Part shown: piece after piece, positions 31,231 through 40,867 of the stretch
How the letters are laid out: each line of letters opens with the position of its first letter
Position numbering within the stretch: the stretch's first letter is position 1
Assembly (NCBI GenBank): GCA_020073565.1
Contig: JAIQEY010000024.1
Span: 1-64,000 of the forward strand
DNA from: Terriglobia bacterium
Lineage (GTDB): Bacteria; Acidobacteriota; Terriglobia; Terriglobales; Acidobacteriaceae
Length of the DNA stretch: 64,000 nt
Direction of reading: 5' to 3'
The notes under the pieces: generated by a model
What the model saw: only the letters and a program-made list of their open reading frames with translations
What the model was told of the DNA's origin: nothing
Database searches by the model: none
Position numbers and translations under genes: made by a program

Positions 31231-34200
31231 ATGGTAATGAAACGTGCCTTGGCGCTCATCACGATTAGCACGCTTGCTGCGTTGCTCTGGTCTCCTGCCG
31301 CCCTGGCTCTGGACCCGTCGCTGGGAGTCAGCCAGTACGGGCACACTGCGTGGACAGCCCGGGACGGATTCTCCGTAGGCGCGATCTTCGCGATAGCCCA
31401 AACGCCCGATGGGTATCTGTGGCTCGGCACTGAATTCGGCTTGTTCCGCTTCGATGGACTTCACGCTGTCCCTTGGCAACCACCGACGGGGCAGAAGCTT
31501 CCCAACGCGCCTTACGCTCTGCTCGTGACGCGCGACGGCACGCTTTGGATTGGCACTTTTGCCGGGCTTGTGAGCTGGAATGGCAACAAGCTGACCGAGT
31601 ACCCGGAGGTTGGCCCAGCCTTTGTGACATCGCTGCTTGAAGACCGCGAGGGAACAGTGTGGGCCGGCATTTTGGCCGGCTCCGCTGAAAGTCCGGCAGG
31701 TCGGCTGTGCGCAATCCGAAGCGGCCGCGCGGAATGTTACCTGCAGGGCGGCGCGTTCGGTACATTCGTTTGGAGTTTGTTGGAGGACGGCTCCGGCGAA
31801 CTGTGGGCGGCTGCGGAGTCCGGGCTATGGCGATGGAAGCCCGGTGCTCCAACGCGATATGCCACGCCCGGAGTACGAATCGATGACCTCAGCAAAACGG
31901 ACGAGGGACGGGTGTTAATCGCGATTAGTAGACGAGGGCTTGAGCAGGTCCTGGGTGACAAACTGGCGGCCTACCCTATTCGTAGTGCAAGCAATCCAAA
32001 CGTGCTGCTTTCGGATCGGGATGTCAATTCCAATAAACTGCTGCGCGACCGCGATGGAGGTATCTGGATCGGAACCCACGAGCGGGGCATCATCCATCTG
32101 CATCAGGGCCGGACGGACGTGTTTACAACATCAGATGGCCTCTCAGGCAACATTATTTGTAGTCTTTTTGAGGACCATGAAGGCAATGTCTGGGTGGGGA
32201 CCACTCGAGGGATCGACCGCTTTCGAGAGCTTCCGGTAAGTACGACTTCTATCAGACGCGGTCTATCAGATACTAACTCGTTAATAGCCGCTACAGATGG
32301 GAGCATTTGGATAGCCACGCACGGTGGGTTGATCAGGTGGAAGAATGAGCAGATGACCACGTTCCGAAAGGCGGATGGGCTGCCAGATGACATGGTGCAG
32401 TCATTGTTTTGCGATCATCGCAGGCGCATTTGGGCTTTCACGGCCCACGGACTTGCATATTTCGAGGACGGCAGATTTGTGGCAGTAAATGGCATACCCA
32501 GCACAGAAGTGTATTCCATCGCAGGAGACGAGGCCGACAACCTCTGGCTTTCCGGAAATCGGGGCCTCACGCACTTGCTCAAAGGCCGCTTGGTTGAACA
32601 CTTTCCCTGGTCCGCTCTGGGACGCAGCCAACAAGCGAAGGTGATTCTCTGTGATCATGGTGGAGTTTGGCTTTCATTCTGGACGGACGGCGGCGTGATG
32701 TATTTCAAGGATGGTCAAGTCCGCGCGTCGTACACCGTCGCCGAGGGCTTGGGTAAAGGCGTTGTCCCTGGTCTGCGAATCGACAGGGAGGGAGCCGTGT
32801 GGGCTGGAACGGAGGGGGGCATGAGCCGCATCAAAGACGGCCGAATTGCTACGCTCACGACGAAGAACGGCTTGCCCTGCGACACCATTCATTGGTCAAT
32901 GGAAGACGACGATGGTGCGTTGTGGTTGTACACGGTCTGTGGTCTGGTACGCATCACGCGGAGCGAACTGGAAGCGTGGATCGCCAATCCGTCGCGCCGG
33001 ATTCAAACGACGGTTTGGGACGCAGCGGACGGTGTGAGGCTCAGCGCGGTTGCGCTCTACTTCGGTCCTTCTGTCGCGAAGGCCAGCGACGGTAAGCTGT
33101 GGTTCCATACGGGAGAAGGGATTCAACTCGTCGATCCTCATCAGGTGGCTTTCAACAAAGTTCCACCGCCGGTATACATCGAACAGATTGTGGCCGACCA
33201 CAAGATCTACTGGCAGAACTTACCCGGGAAAGTTTCAAGCCTGCGTCTGCCAGCGCTAACTCGCGATGTTCAGATCGACTATTCGGCTCTCAGCCTCGCA
33301 GCGCCCGAGAAGGTTCACTTCAAGTACAAGCTCGAAGGGCAGGACAGCGACTGGCGAGAGGTGATCAACGACCGCGAAGTACAGTACTCAAACCTGCGTC
33401 CCGGGCCATACCGGTTTCGTGTAATCGCCGCTAACAACAGCGGCGTGTGGAACGAGCAGGGCGATACGTTGGAGTTCTCCGTTTTGCCCGCGTACTACCA
33501 GACGAACTGGTTTCGCGCGCTGTGCGCGACAGCCTTTCTGGTATTGCTATGGGCGGCCTACCAGTACCGCATCCGGCGCTTGCAGCATGACTTTGAGATG
33601 ACGCTGGAGGCGCGGATCGGCGAGAGAACAAGAATCGCTCGCGACCTGCACGACACTATGCTGCAGAGCTTTCATGGATTGCTGCTCCGGTTCCAAACGG
33701 TTTCTGTACTGCTACCAGAGCGGGCGATCGAGGCAAAAGAGAAACTCGACAGTGCAATCGAGCAAGCTGCCGGCGCGATCACGGAAGGGCGGGATGCGGT
33801 GCAAGGACTGCGCACCTCCACAGTCGAACGCAACGATCTTGCGCTGGCTATAAGCACCCTGGGAGAGGAACTCGAAAACGACTCAAGCAATCATCGACCT
33901 GCAACTTTCCGCGTAGCGGTTGAGGGCCAGGCGAGAGACCTCCATCCCATCCTCCGCGACGAAATCTACAAAATCGCTGCTGAAGCGCTGCGCAACGCCT
34001 TCCATCACGCCCAAGCGAAGCAGGTAGAAGTTGAAATCCGCTATGACGATGAGTTCCGACTGCGCGTGCGGGACGACGGAAAGGGCATTGATGCGGCGGT
34101 TCTCTCCAGCCGCGGTCTCGAGGGACACTATGGTTTGCGCGGGATGCGCGAACGAGCCACACTTATCAAAGGTAAGCTGGCGGTGTGGAGCGAAGTCAAT

Positions 34201-34293
34201 GAGGGAACGGAAGTGGAACTGCGCGTTCCTGGCAGCACCGCCTATGCGACCGCACCGAGACGTTCATGGTTTTCCCGCAAGGCGAAGGCATGA
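31231..34293 (+). CDS. Two-component propeller sensor histidine kinase (paralogue 1)
   Basis: A 1020-residue membrane kinase. Signal peptide at the N-terminus (LALITISTLAALLWSPAALA), then about twelve propeller blades with the GxLWxGTxxGLxRFDG pattern (for example GYLWLGTEFGLFRFDG), a Y_Y_Y domain (KLEGQDSDWREVINDREVQY as its core), a membrane helix (WFRALCATAFLVLLWAAYQY), and a HisKA_3 domain with the phospho-accepting His at about residue 807 in RIARDLHDTMLQSFHGLLLR. A HATPase_c domain with LRVRDDGKGI closes it. The periplasmic propellers should bind a ligand, perhaps a glycan. No response regulator follows; the close paralogue at 40868 has one. A second ATG at 31237 is equally possible. 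Confidence 0.92.
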   Translation: MVMKRALALITISTLAALLWSPAALALDPSLGVSQYGHTAWTARDGFSVGAIFAIAQTPDGYLWLGTEFGLFRFDGLHAVPWQPPTGQKLPNAPYALLVTRDGTLWIGTFAGLVSWNGNKLTEYPEVGPAFVTSLLEDREGTVWAGILAGSAESPAGRLCAIRSGRAECYLQGGAFGTFVWSLLEDGSGELWAAAESGLWRWKPGAPTRYATPGVRIDDLSKTDEGRVLIAISRRGLEQVLGDKLAAYPIRSASNPNVLLSDRDVNSNKLLRDRDGGIWIGTHERGIIHLHQGRTDVFTTSDGLSGNIICSLFEDHEGNVWVGTTRGIDRFRELPVSTTSIRRGLSDTNSLIAATDGSIWIATHGGLIRWKNEQMTTFRKADGLPDDMVQSLFCDHRRRIWAFTAHGLAYFEDGRFVAVNGIPSTEVYSIAGDEADNLWLSGNRGLTHLLKGRLVEHFPWSALGRSQQAKVILCDHGGVWLSFWTDGGVMYFKDGQVRASYTVAEGLGKGVVPGLRIDREGAVWAGTEGGMSRIKDGRIATLTTKNGLPCDTIHWSMEDDDGALWLYTVCGLVRITRSELEAWIANPSRRIQTTVWDAADGVRLSAVALYFGPSVAKASDGKLWFHTGEGIQLVDPHQVAFNKVPPPVYIEQIVADHKIYWQNLPGKVSSLRLPALTRDVQIDYSALSLAAPEKVHFKYKLEGQDSDWREVINDREVQYSNLRPGPYRFRVIAANNSGVWNEQGDTLEFSVLPAYYQTNWFRALCATAFLVLLWAAYQYRIRRLQHDFEMTLEARIGERTRIARDLHDTMLQSFHGLLLRFQTVSVLLPERAIEAKEKLDSAIEQAAGAITEGRDAVQGLRTSTVERNDLALAISTLGEELENDSSNHRPATFRVAVEGQARDLHPILRDEIYKIAAEALRNAFHHAQAKQVEVEIRYDDEFRLRVRDDGKGIDAAVLSSRGLEGHYGLRGMRERATLIKGKLAVWSEVNEGTEVELRVPGSTAYATAPRRSWFSRKAKA

Positions 34294-34646
34294 AGTGGAA
34301 GTTCATGAGCGCCTGAGTGCGCCGACATCTCGAAATTCGGATTCTTTGCGGTGACTTCTTCCTGCTCTTGGTCAAATCAGTAGGCTGACGCGGCCGCCCC
34401 TCACATTCACAGACGCCCACTGCGTACTTGTTGACGCTCTGAAAAGCGTTGGGGGCTTGATACGGGTGATCATACCCCGATGAACCTGCCCCTCCTCGGG
34501 CAGCGCCTCCATATGGTCACAACCTCGTGTGGTCTGACACACAAACGGCTTTGATTCTTGAGAGTTGTGGGCAATGCGTTTGGCCAACCGAATGCAAACT
34601 GCTATGTGCGCCTGTGGTCTTGTAATGCCGCCGGCGATTGTAAAAC
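34294..34646. other. Intergenic region without recognisable features
   Basis: About 350 bases. A short hairpin CTGCCC-N6-GGGCAG lies at 34486-34503, without a T tract. No supportable gene; open frames here on the minus strand have no ribosome binding site or protein-like composition. Confidence 0.5.
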
Positions 34647-35831
34647 ATGCTTTTCGCGAATACTTCCGCCATCTCGCCAAAGCAACGCTCCACAGTTTTC
34701 ACCCGCTACCGCTGTGTCTTGTTTCTCGCTTCCATCATTATTGTGTGTTGTAACGCTGCGCTTTGGGGGCAGACCCTCAATGCCCAATCGGTGGATTCCG
34801 ATCAGTCCTGGACAAGGAGCGGCGAGTCGCGCGACGCTATCGGAACGGTAAGCTATGTCGAAAGCCACACCAAGAGCGGTGATCGCACATCCGACACACA
34901 ATCGACAATGCATCGTCTGGCCGATGGACGATACGAGATTTCTCTTGAGTCCTCACAAGAGACTGTGCGGATTAACTCCTCGACCGTGCGAACAGTCACC
35001 CGCACCTATACCGCGAACGCCAACGGAGGAAAGAAACTGGTGCAAGTGACAGAAGAGGAGACGCACTTTCTTCCCGGCGGCAGCTCAAAATCAGTACGAA
35101 CTGTCTCGCGGGCGGATCTCAACGGCAACTTGGAGCAGGTTCAGCGCACGATTGCAGAGACAAGAAGAAGAATAAGCACCGATGTCGAAGAGACGAAGAC
35201 GCAGGTGTTGCAGGCCAGCATTAATGGTGGGTTCGAGGCGGCCGCACAGATCGAGGAGCATCGAAATCGCGTCGGCAACAACACGGAATACGGTCAGACG
35301 ACCCGAACACTCGATGGCAGCGGAAATTGGCAAGTCACCGAAGTGCGGCGGGGAACGATCCAAGAAGACGGAAAGAACCGTACGACCGACGAACGCGTCT
35401 CCCGGCTCGATTATGAAGGCAACTTGAGCGAAGTCTCACGAACCGTTAGCACGGAGTTGGAGAATGGTTCCGGGCAGGAGCGGAACACAACCGGTCGTTA
35501 TTCGATCGATCTGCCTGGAACCACCCGCGACGGCGAGCTGCACCTGGTTCAGCGCAAGACCAAGATACAGAGTTCAGGTTCAAACGGCCAGCAAACCAGC
35601 GTTCAGCATGTCGAGCAGCCCAATCCCGGAGATCCCCGTGCCGGACTACGAGTCGTTGTGATCAGCACGGAAAATACGCGAACGGTATCGTCGGACACGG
35701 AAACAACAGGCAGCGTTCAAGTTCGTGACGCGAACGGAAATCTTGATGTGGTTTCAGTCGACATTTCCAAATCAAACCAGACCAACGCTGTTCAGGTGCA
35801 GTTCGCCCCCTCCAACAACTCAAGCAACTGA
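34647..35831 (+). CDS. Exported repeat protein of unknown function
   Basis: A 394-residue exported protein. A membrane-directed stretch (VLFLASIIIVCCNAALWG) lies after about 22 residues. The mature part is very polar (Thr, Ser, Arg, Glu, Asn) and consists of degenerate repeats of about 45-50 residues with a core like RxDxxGNLxxVxRTVxE: SRADLNGNLEQVQRTIAE, SRLDYEGNLSEVSRTVST and VRDANGNLDVVSVDIS. It probably folds as repeated beta strands, possibly a fibrous or YD-repeat-like surface protein. Not assigned to a family. It stands alone between the kinase and the DUF4136 gene. Confidence 0.72.
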   Translation: MLFANTSAISPKQRSTVFTRYRCVLFLASIIIVCCNAALWGQTLNAQSVDSDQSWTRSGESRDAIGTVSYVESHTKSGDRTSDTQSTMHRLADGRYEISLESSQETVRINSSTVRTVTRTYTANANGGKKLVQVTEEETHFLPGGSSKSVRTVSRADLNGNLEQVQRTIAETRRRISTDVEETKTQVLQASINGGFEAAAQIEEHRNRVGNNTEYGQTTRTLDGSGNWQVTEVRRGTIQEDGKNRTTDERVSRLDYEGNLSEVSRTVSTELENGSGQERNTTGRYSIDLPGTTRDGELHLVQRKTKIQSSGSNGQQTSVQHVEQPNPGDPRAGLRVVVISTENTRTVSSDTETTGSVQVRDANGNLDVVSVDISKSNQTNAVQVQFAPSNNSSN

Positions 35832-36133
35832 ACCTTCTTATTGGTCCTCATTTTGGAGCAGTGCCTCAAATGCCCGAGCATCGGCTCCATGCCCCATCGC
35901 AGGCACATCCTCTGCGGACAGACGCAAGGGCCTGAATTTCCGCGGCCGCTAAGTTCCTGAAAGCAAGAAGATTGCTCAGTCTCTACTGCTGTTCTCGCTT
36001 TGGCACAATGCGTGCCTTCACATTAGCGACGACTAAGGGGCATTGTTGGCTCAGAGCATCCGGCGTTTGGGCTCCGTTGTGGGGCAAGAACTCGATAATG
36101 CTACTGCAAAATTTAATGTAATGGAGAAGACAG
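35832..36133. other. Intergenic region without recognisable features
   Basis: About 300 bases; no supportable gene, repeat or terminator was seen. It presumably holds the promoter of the DUF4136 gene. Confidence 0.5.
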
Positions 36134-36679
36134 ATGAAGATCAGTACTTGTTCGGCCTTGATTGTGTTGGCAATGATGCTCGTCGGAGTAGCCGGCGCCA
36201 CCATCATTACCGACTACGATCGTAAGGCCAATTTTTCCAACTACAAGACCTACTCCTGGGAAAGCGTGGAGACGGCCAACGCCATGTGGGACCAGCGTGT
36301 GAAAGACGCAATTGACAGCGAGCTCGCGGCAAAAGGCCTGAAGGAGGTTGAATCCGGTGGAGATCTCGTCGTGCATGCATTCGGAATCACTCGCTTGGGA
36401 CAAGACGTCCACGTCAATGCCAGCGGTTGGGGCGGCGGGTTCGGCCCGTGGGGAGGCTGGGGCGGAGGCCCGGCCTTCGGTGATGCGACGGCAACTAAAT
36501 CCACTTATGCCATCGGCACTCTCATAATCGAAATCTCCGACCCCAACTCCAAGAGAATGGTGTGGTGGGGGCTTTCAGACCAGAGTCTCCCGACGAAGTC
36601 CGACAAGGCTATCAAGAACCTGGATAAGGACTTGGCCAAGATGTTCAAGAAGTTCCCGCCGGGCTCGGATGGCAAGTAA
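36134..36679 (+). CDS. DUF4136-family exported protein
   Basis: A 181-residue exported protein: signal MKISTCSALIVLAMMLVGVAGA, then ITDYDRKANFSNYKTYSWE, the usual opening of DUF4136, ELAAKGLKEVESGGDLVVHAF, and near the end AIKNLDKDLAKMFKKFPP, the closing helix. It carries a Gly/Trp-rich insertion (WGGGFGPWGGWGGGP) in the middle, typical of the acidobacterial members. It lacks a lipobox Cys, so it is periplasmic. GGAGAAG precedes the ATG. The function of DUF4136 is not known. Confidence 0.88.
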   Translation: MKISTCSALIVLAMMLVGVAGATIITDYDRKANFSNYKTYSWESVETANAMWDQRVKDAIDSELAAKGLKEVESGGDLVVHAFGITRLGQDVHVNASGWGGGFGPWGGWGGGPAFGDATATKSTYAIGTLIIEISDPNSKRMVWWGLSDQSLPTKSDKAIKNLDKDLAKMFKKFPPGSDGK

Positions 36680-36907
36680 CAGCCTGGTGAGCCACAAGCC
36701 GCGAAACCAAAGCATTTCTTGAAAAAGCAATGCCCAGGGTCACTCCTGCTACGCCTGCGTCTGCGATGCAGATGCTGCAGAAGTTGGGCTCTTGGGCCGC
36801 TGCGCCTCGAATGTGTACGAACTCGAGAACGATGGCACCGTGATGGAAGAGCAATGGGAGGGCTAACTGAGCATGCAAAGACTTACGAAAATTCGAGGCG
36901 TCAGCGC

Positions 36908-38362
36908 ATGATTCGGCGCCTGATGATTGCAGGTTGCGTGGCAATTCTCTCGGCTAGAGCCGCTTGCCAAGAGCGGGCAGTGAAGCCGGCAACGGAGCCA
37001 CATGCCGTTGAGCAGGTTGTCCCACGCCTTCCAGCAGATATGCTCACGCAGTTAAGCGGCTCGCTTAAGGAATTGGCCAGCAAGGTTTCTCCGGCCGTCG
37101 TTCAGATAGAGGTGAGCGGTTTTGGCGTGTCCGAGAAGAGCGATCCCAAGGACGCTGCGCTCATCGTGCGCCAGCACGCCATCGGCTCGGGAGTGATCGT
37201 CGATCCTGACGGTTACATCATGACCAATCTGCACGTGGTCGCAGGGGCGCAGCGGATCCGAGTTGTGCTGCCCGTGCCGGCGAACACCTCCGACGTGTCG
37301 TCCGGTCCCGGCAATGTGCGGGTGCTGGATGCGAAGCTCATTGGATCGCAAAAAGAATCGGATCTGGCATTGCTGAAAATCAATGCCCGCAATTTGCCTA
37401 CACTCCGATTCAATCTGGAACGCGAACCGCAACCGGGGGAACTTGTGTTTGCAATCGGCAGTCCGGAAGGTCTGCAGAACTCGGTGACCATGGGAGTCAT
37501 CAGTTCGGCCTTGCGGCAACCCGATCCCGATAACCCGATGGTGTATTTGCAGACCGACGCGCCCATAAACCCCGGCAACAGCGGAGGACCGTTGGTCGAC
37601 GTCACCGGCGCCGTGGTCGGGCTCAACACCTTCATCCTGACCAACAATGGCGGCTATCAGGGCCTCGGTTTTGCCATCCCGGCCCGCGTCGTGGATTTCG
37701 TGTATCAGAGTCTAAGAAAATACGGGCGAGTATATCGCACAGAGTTTGGAGCGGTCGTGCAAACTGTCACACCCACCATGGCCGCAGGCCTCGGGTTGAC
37801 ACAGGACTGGGGCGTGGTCATTGCCGATCTCGTACGGCCCGGACCAGCCGATTCGGCCGGCATCAAGCCCGGGGACATTATCGTGGCCATAGACGGGAAC
37901 CCGGTGTCGGGCCTGGCCGGATTCGTCAAGGCTCTCTATCTGCACTCGCCTGAAAAGATCTTGAGAGTCGATGCGCTGCGGGGCACGCAGAAGCTGTCGT
38001 TCGAAATTCCTGCCGTCCAGGCGCGAGATCGCATCGACCAGCTCGCAGATGTCGCCGACCCGGTAAAGAACCGTATCGAGCGGTTGGGAATCTTCGGGGT
38101 GACCCTGGATCGTGAACTGCGTTCCCTGCTTTCGGGTATGCGCATCGCCAGGGGCGTGGTCGTCGTTGGACAAGCGCAGGGTTTCAATTCCGTCGACACT
38201 GGCCTGCGCCCGGGAGATGTCATCCACTCGCTCAATCGCACCCCGATCGAATCGGTCGAGCACCTGCAATCCGCGGTCGCGCAGCTCAAGCCGGGCGATG
38301 CGGCGGTATTGCGGATCGAGCGTCAGGGGCAGTTTCAATTTCTCGCGTTCGAGGTGGAATAG
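36908..38362 (+). CDS. HtrA/DegP-type S1C serine protease with two PDZ domains
   Basis: A 484-residue periplasmic protease. Start at ATG 36908 gives a signal peptide (MIAGCVAILSARAAC); the longer reading from 36719 has no such feature. The triad is visible: His109 in TNLHVVAG, Asp152 in SDLALLK, Ser225 in NPGNSGGPL. PDZ1 starts near LGLTQDWGVVIADL and contains AGIKPGDIIVAIDG; PDZ2 contains TGLRPGDVIHSLN. Two PDZ domains fit DegP/DegQ-like quality control of envelope proteins, likely needed for the many exported proteins here. The 228 bases upstream hold no supportable gene. Confidence 0.92.
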   Translation: MIRRLMIAGCVAILSARAACQERAVKPATEPHAVEQVVPRLPADMLTQLSGSLKELASKVSPAVVQIEVSGFGVSEKSDPKDAALIVRQHAIGSGVIVDPDGYIMTNLHVVAGAQRIRVVLPVPANTSDVSSGPGNVRVLDAKLIGSQKESDLALLKINARNLPTLRFNLEREPQPGELVFAIGSPEGLQNSVTMGVISSALRQPDPDNPMVYLQTDAPINPGNSGGPLVDVTGAVVGLNTFILTNNGGYQGLGFAIPARVVDFVYQSLRKYGRVYRTEFGAVVQTVTPTMAAGLGLTQDWGVVIADLVRPGPADSAGIKPGDIIVAIDGNPVSGLAGFVKALYLHSPEKILRVDALRGTQKLSFEIPAVQARDRIDQLADVADPVKNRIERLGIFGVTLDRELRSLLSGMRIARGVVVVGQAQGFNSVDTGLRPGDVIHSLNRTPIESVEHLQSAVAQLKPGDAAVLRIERQGQFQFLAFEVE

Positions 38363-38382
38363 CGCTGGGGCTGCAGTCGATT

Positions 38383-38541
38383 GTGGAGTCCGTCCAAGTT
38401 AAAGCCAATACGCGGATTGATAAGGTCGCGGTAATTGCCGCCGCTTCCAAACTCGACGCTGGCCACGTGGTCATGGCGAGTAAGCAAAATGCGGGTAACT
38501 ATATCGCTGCCGTGGGACAGCTTGTCGTGGAGGAATTTTGA
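38383..38541 (+). CDS. Possible 52-residue microprotein coupled to the SpoIIE gene
   Basis: An open frame from GTG 38383 to TGA 38539-38541 reads ESVQVKANTRIDKVAVIAAA, then LDAGHVVMASKQNAGNYIAA. The stop lies two bases before the ATG of the phosphatase gene, and the phosphatase ribosome binding site lies inside the frame, which would couple their translation. The start has no good ribosome binding site. No family recognised; could be a relic or chance. Confidence 0.3.
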   Translation: MESVQVKANTRIDKVAVIAAASKLDAGHVVMASKQNAGNYIAAVGQLVVEEF

Positions 38542-38543
38542 GC

Positions 38544-39959
38544 ATGGTGGCTCGAGTGAAGGCCGAGGCCGAGGTTGTCTGGAGCGCATTCCGTCATGAT
38601 GCTCCGTATCTTTTCTTAGGCGCGGCCTTCGTAGCTGTCGGCATCGTGTCCGCTGCTTTCGCCGTTCATCGCCGCAAGCGCGAGTCCCTCCTCATATTCT
38701 TCGCCTTGTTTGCTGCCCTATACGGGCTCCGGCTCTGGATTGGCTCGTCGTTACTTGCAATGGCGGAACAGGATTCGATCTACTACACACGATTGCGCGG
38801 AGCCATTGATTACGTCCTCCTGATTCCCGCGTACTTATTCCTTGTCTCCTTGGGTCGGCCCAGACGGTTCGAACGGGCAGTTGCCTACGCCGTCGTCGCT
38901 CTGGGCGCCGTACTGGCCGCGGCTACACTGGTATTTGGCAATGCCGGCGTTTTCGAGCGAATGAACAGCATCGCCGTGATTGGCGCCTCCGGGTTCTTTC
39001 TCATCCGGTTCATGGCGCGAGGATCCACCGGGAACAGGGGTCTTGAAGGCGCCGATTTCGCCGTACTTCGCTGGGGCTTGCTGATCTTTATTGTTTTCGT
39101 GGTGTGGCAGAACCTGGCGAAATTGTTCTCCCCTTCCTTGCCCTTACTGGAGCCATTCGGATTTGCCGCGTTTCTCAGCACTCTGGGCTATGTCGCTACG
39201 TCCAGCACTTTGCGGCGGGATCAACAGTTAAAGGAAATCCGGAATGAATTGAAGGTAGCTCGGCGTATTCAGTTATCCATTCTTCCGGATGAATTCCCCA
39301 CGTCAACGAACTTCCGCGGAGCCGCGCGGTATGTGCCCATGACTTCGGTGGCAGGCGATTTTTACGACTACATCATCGCTGATGACCACCACGTCGGGAT
39401 GTTGATTGCGGATGTTTCGGGGCACGGGGTCCCCGCCGCACTCATTGCCTCGATGGTCAAGCTCGCCGCAGCTTCGCAACGAGCGGTTGCAGACGATCCT
39501 TCCCAGTTCCTCTCCGCCATGAATGCGACTCTATTGGGCAACACACAGAACCAGTTCGTCACGGCAGCCTACGTCCACCTGAACGCAGAATCGAAAGAAC
39601 TGCGGTACTCGGCAGCAGGGCATCCACCTCTTTTGCTTGTGAGGAATGGAGGTGTCAGACAAATTGAAGAGAACGGGCTGATGCTGGCTGTGTTCGGTTC
39701 CGCGACCTACTCGACCGTCATCCACAAACTCGAAGAGGGCGATCGAATCGTGATGTATACAGATGGCATTTTGGAGGCCTCCAATGCGGTGGGAGAATTC
39801 TTCGGGGAGGATACGCTTAACGATCTGCTGACAAAGACCAGAGTGCTATGCCCTGCAATGGCGGCAGACTCGATTATCTCTTCCGTCCAGCGGTGGTCGG
39901 GAAAGCAGGACGATGATTTGACGGTTCTGATTTGCGACTACGTCCCAACAGCGGTATGA
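38544..39959 (+). CDS. Membrane-bound PP2C-type (SpoIIE) serine phosphatase
   Basis: A 471-residue protein with about six N-terminal membrane segments (for example YLFLGAAFVAVGIVSAAFAV and AYAVVALGAVLAAATLVFG), a short linker (KEIRNELKVARRIQLSILPD, the usual lead-in), and a SpoIIE/RsbU-type PP2C domain with GDFYDY, IADVSGHGVPAAL, YSAAGHPP and YTDGILEA, including the metal-binding Asp residues. It should dephosphorylate a phospho-serine anti-sigma antagonist in a partner-switching pathway. The adjacent ECF sigma gene is convergent. ATG 38544 with GGAGG upstream is preferred over TTG 38538. Confidence 0.92.
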   Translation: MVARVKAEAEVVWSAFRHDAPYLFLGAAFVAVGIVSAAFAVHRRKRESLLIFFALFAALYGLRLWIGSSLLAMAEQDSIYYTRLRGAIDYVLLIPAYLFLVSLGRPRRFERAVAYAVVALGAVLAAATLVFGNAGVFERMNSIAVIGASGFFLIRFMARGSTGNRGLEGADFAVLRWGLLIFIVFVVWQNLAKLFSPSLPLLEPFGFAAFLSTLGYVATSSTLRRDQQLKEIRNELKVARRIQLSILPDEFPTSTNFRGAARYVPMTSVAGDFYDYIIADDHHVGMLIADVSGHGVPAALIASMVKLAAASQRAVADDPSQFLSAMNATLLGNTQNQFVTAAYVHLNAESKELRYSAAGHPPLLLVRNGGVRQIEENGLMLAVFGSATYSTVIHKLEEGDRIVMYTDGILEASNAVGEFFGEDTLNDLLTKTRVLCPAMAADSIISSVQRWSGKQDDDLTVLICDYVPTAV

Positions 39960-40020
39960 CTCAGTCGACTGTCCCTCGTCGGGGGAAATGGGACAGCCAA
40001 TCCTGCGGCCGCCGGAACCA

Positions 40021-40614
40021 CTACGGTCTCCGTTGATTCATCATCCGCTTGAGCTTTGCCCGTGCGCGGAACACATGAGCCTTGGCGGCCTCGCACGATA
40101 TCCCGAGGACGAGAGACGTCTCGCGAATCGAAAGCTCCTCAATTGCGCGCAGCCAAAACGTTTTGCGCAACAAGGGGGAGAGTTTCGTCGTCAAATGTTT
40201 CAAATAGCGCTCGACCTCGGAATTTCGATACTCCTCTTCGGGACTAGGTCCGTGATAGGCCAAATACCGGGATAACGTGGATTCCTGCTCCTCACCCAAC
40301 GTTTGATCGAGAGAAATATGCTGGAGTCGTGATCGCTTCCGCAAATGCATCAGGGCAGAGTTGCTTACAATTGTTGTCAGCCATGTGGACATCTGCGACT
40401 CCCCCCTGAATTTCTTCAAGTTCACGTAGGCAGCCAATAGTGCATCCTGTACTGCATCCTCAGCATCTTCCGTATTCCCGAGAACCCGGTAGGCGACCCG
40501 ATGGAAGGCCGGCAGGCGGCGTGACAGGACCTCTTGCATCTCGCGAGCGGCGGCATCGTAGTCGGCGACCCTGAGTTGCCCATCCTCCTGGATGGACACG
40601 TCTGCTTCCTGCAT
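40021..40614 (-). CDS. ECF-type RNA polymerase sigma factor
   Basis: A 197-residue sigma-70 family protein. Region 2 is visible as RLPAFHRVAYRVLGNTEDAEDAVQDALLAAY (blocks RVLGNTEDAEDAVQDALL), ending FRGESQMSTWLTTIVSNSAL, and region 4 as LVLGISCEAAKAHVFRARAK. Its linker is long, as in ECF41-like or ECF20-like groups, but no C-terminal extension exists. No anti-sigma gene flanks it directly. It is divergent from the second propeller kinase. Confidence 0.9.
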   Translation of the reverse strand: MQEADVSIQEDGQLRVADYDAAAREMQEVLSRRLPAFHRVAYRVLGNTEDAEDAVQDALLAAYVNLKKFRGESQMSTWLTTIVSNSALMHLRKRSRLQHISLDQTLGEEQESTLSRYLAYHGPSPEEEYRNSEVERYLKHLTTKLSPLLRKTFWLRAIEELSIRETSLVLGISCEAAKAHVFRARAKLKRMMNQRRP

Positions 40615-40740
40615 CAGGTTCCTCCTGGTGCTAGACGAAGAGGCACGTTGAATTCCATCCGTCTGACTACCGATATCTGCTGCCTAGTCCATCTCTGAAA
40701 GGCTAAGGATATGATGAGGTGACCGACCAGGGTCACACTT

Positions 40741-40756
40741 TGCCCATATTTGGGCA
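40741..40756. promoter_or_regulatory. Palindrome TGCCCA-TATT-TGGGCA upstream of paralogue 2
   Basis: A perfect 6-base inverted repeat with a 4-base spacer in the divergent region between the ECF sigma gene and the second propeller kinase. Likely a binding site for a dimeric regulator; no candidate can be named. Confidence 0.35.
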
Positions 40757-40867
40757 TTGAGAGACTGCGTTCTCGCAGAGGGAGTGTTTTGACAGTTCCT
40801 TGTCGTTGGGGCAGGATTGAGCGCATGTGAACGGGACCAGAGTGTTAGGCTCTGTTCGGACAGGAAC

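Noticed and set aside
34372..34680. 102-codon minus-strand frame between the kinase and the repeat protein
   Set aside because: No ribosome binding site, no recognisable motif, and overlaps the start of the exported repeat protein.
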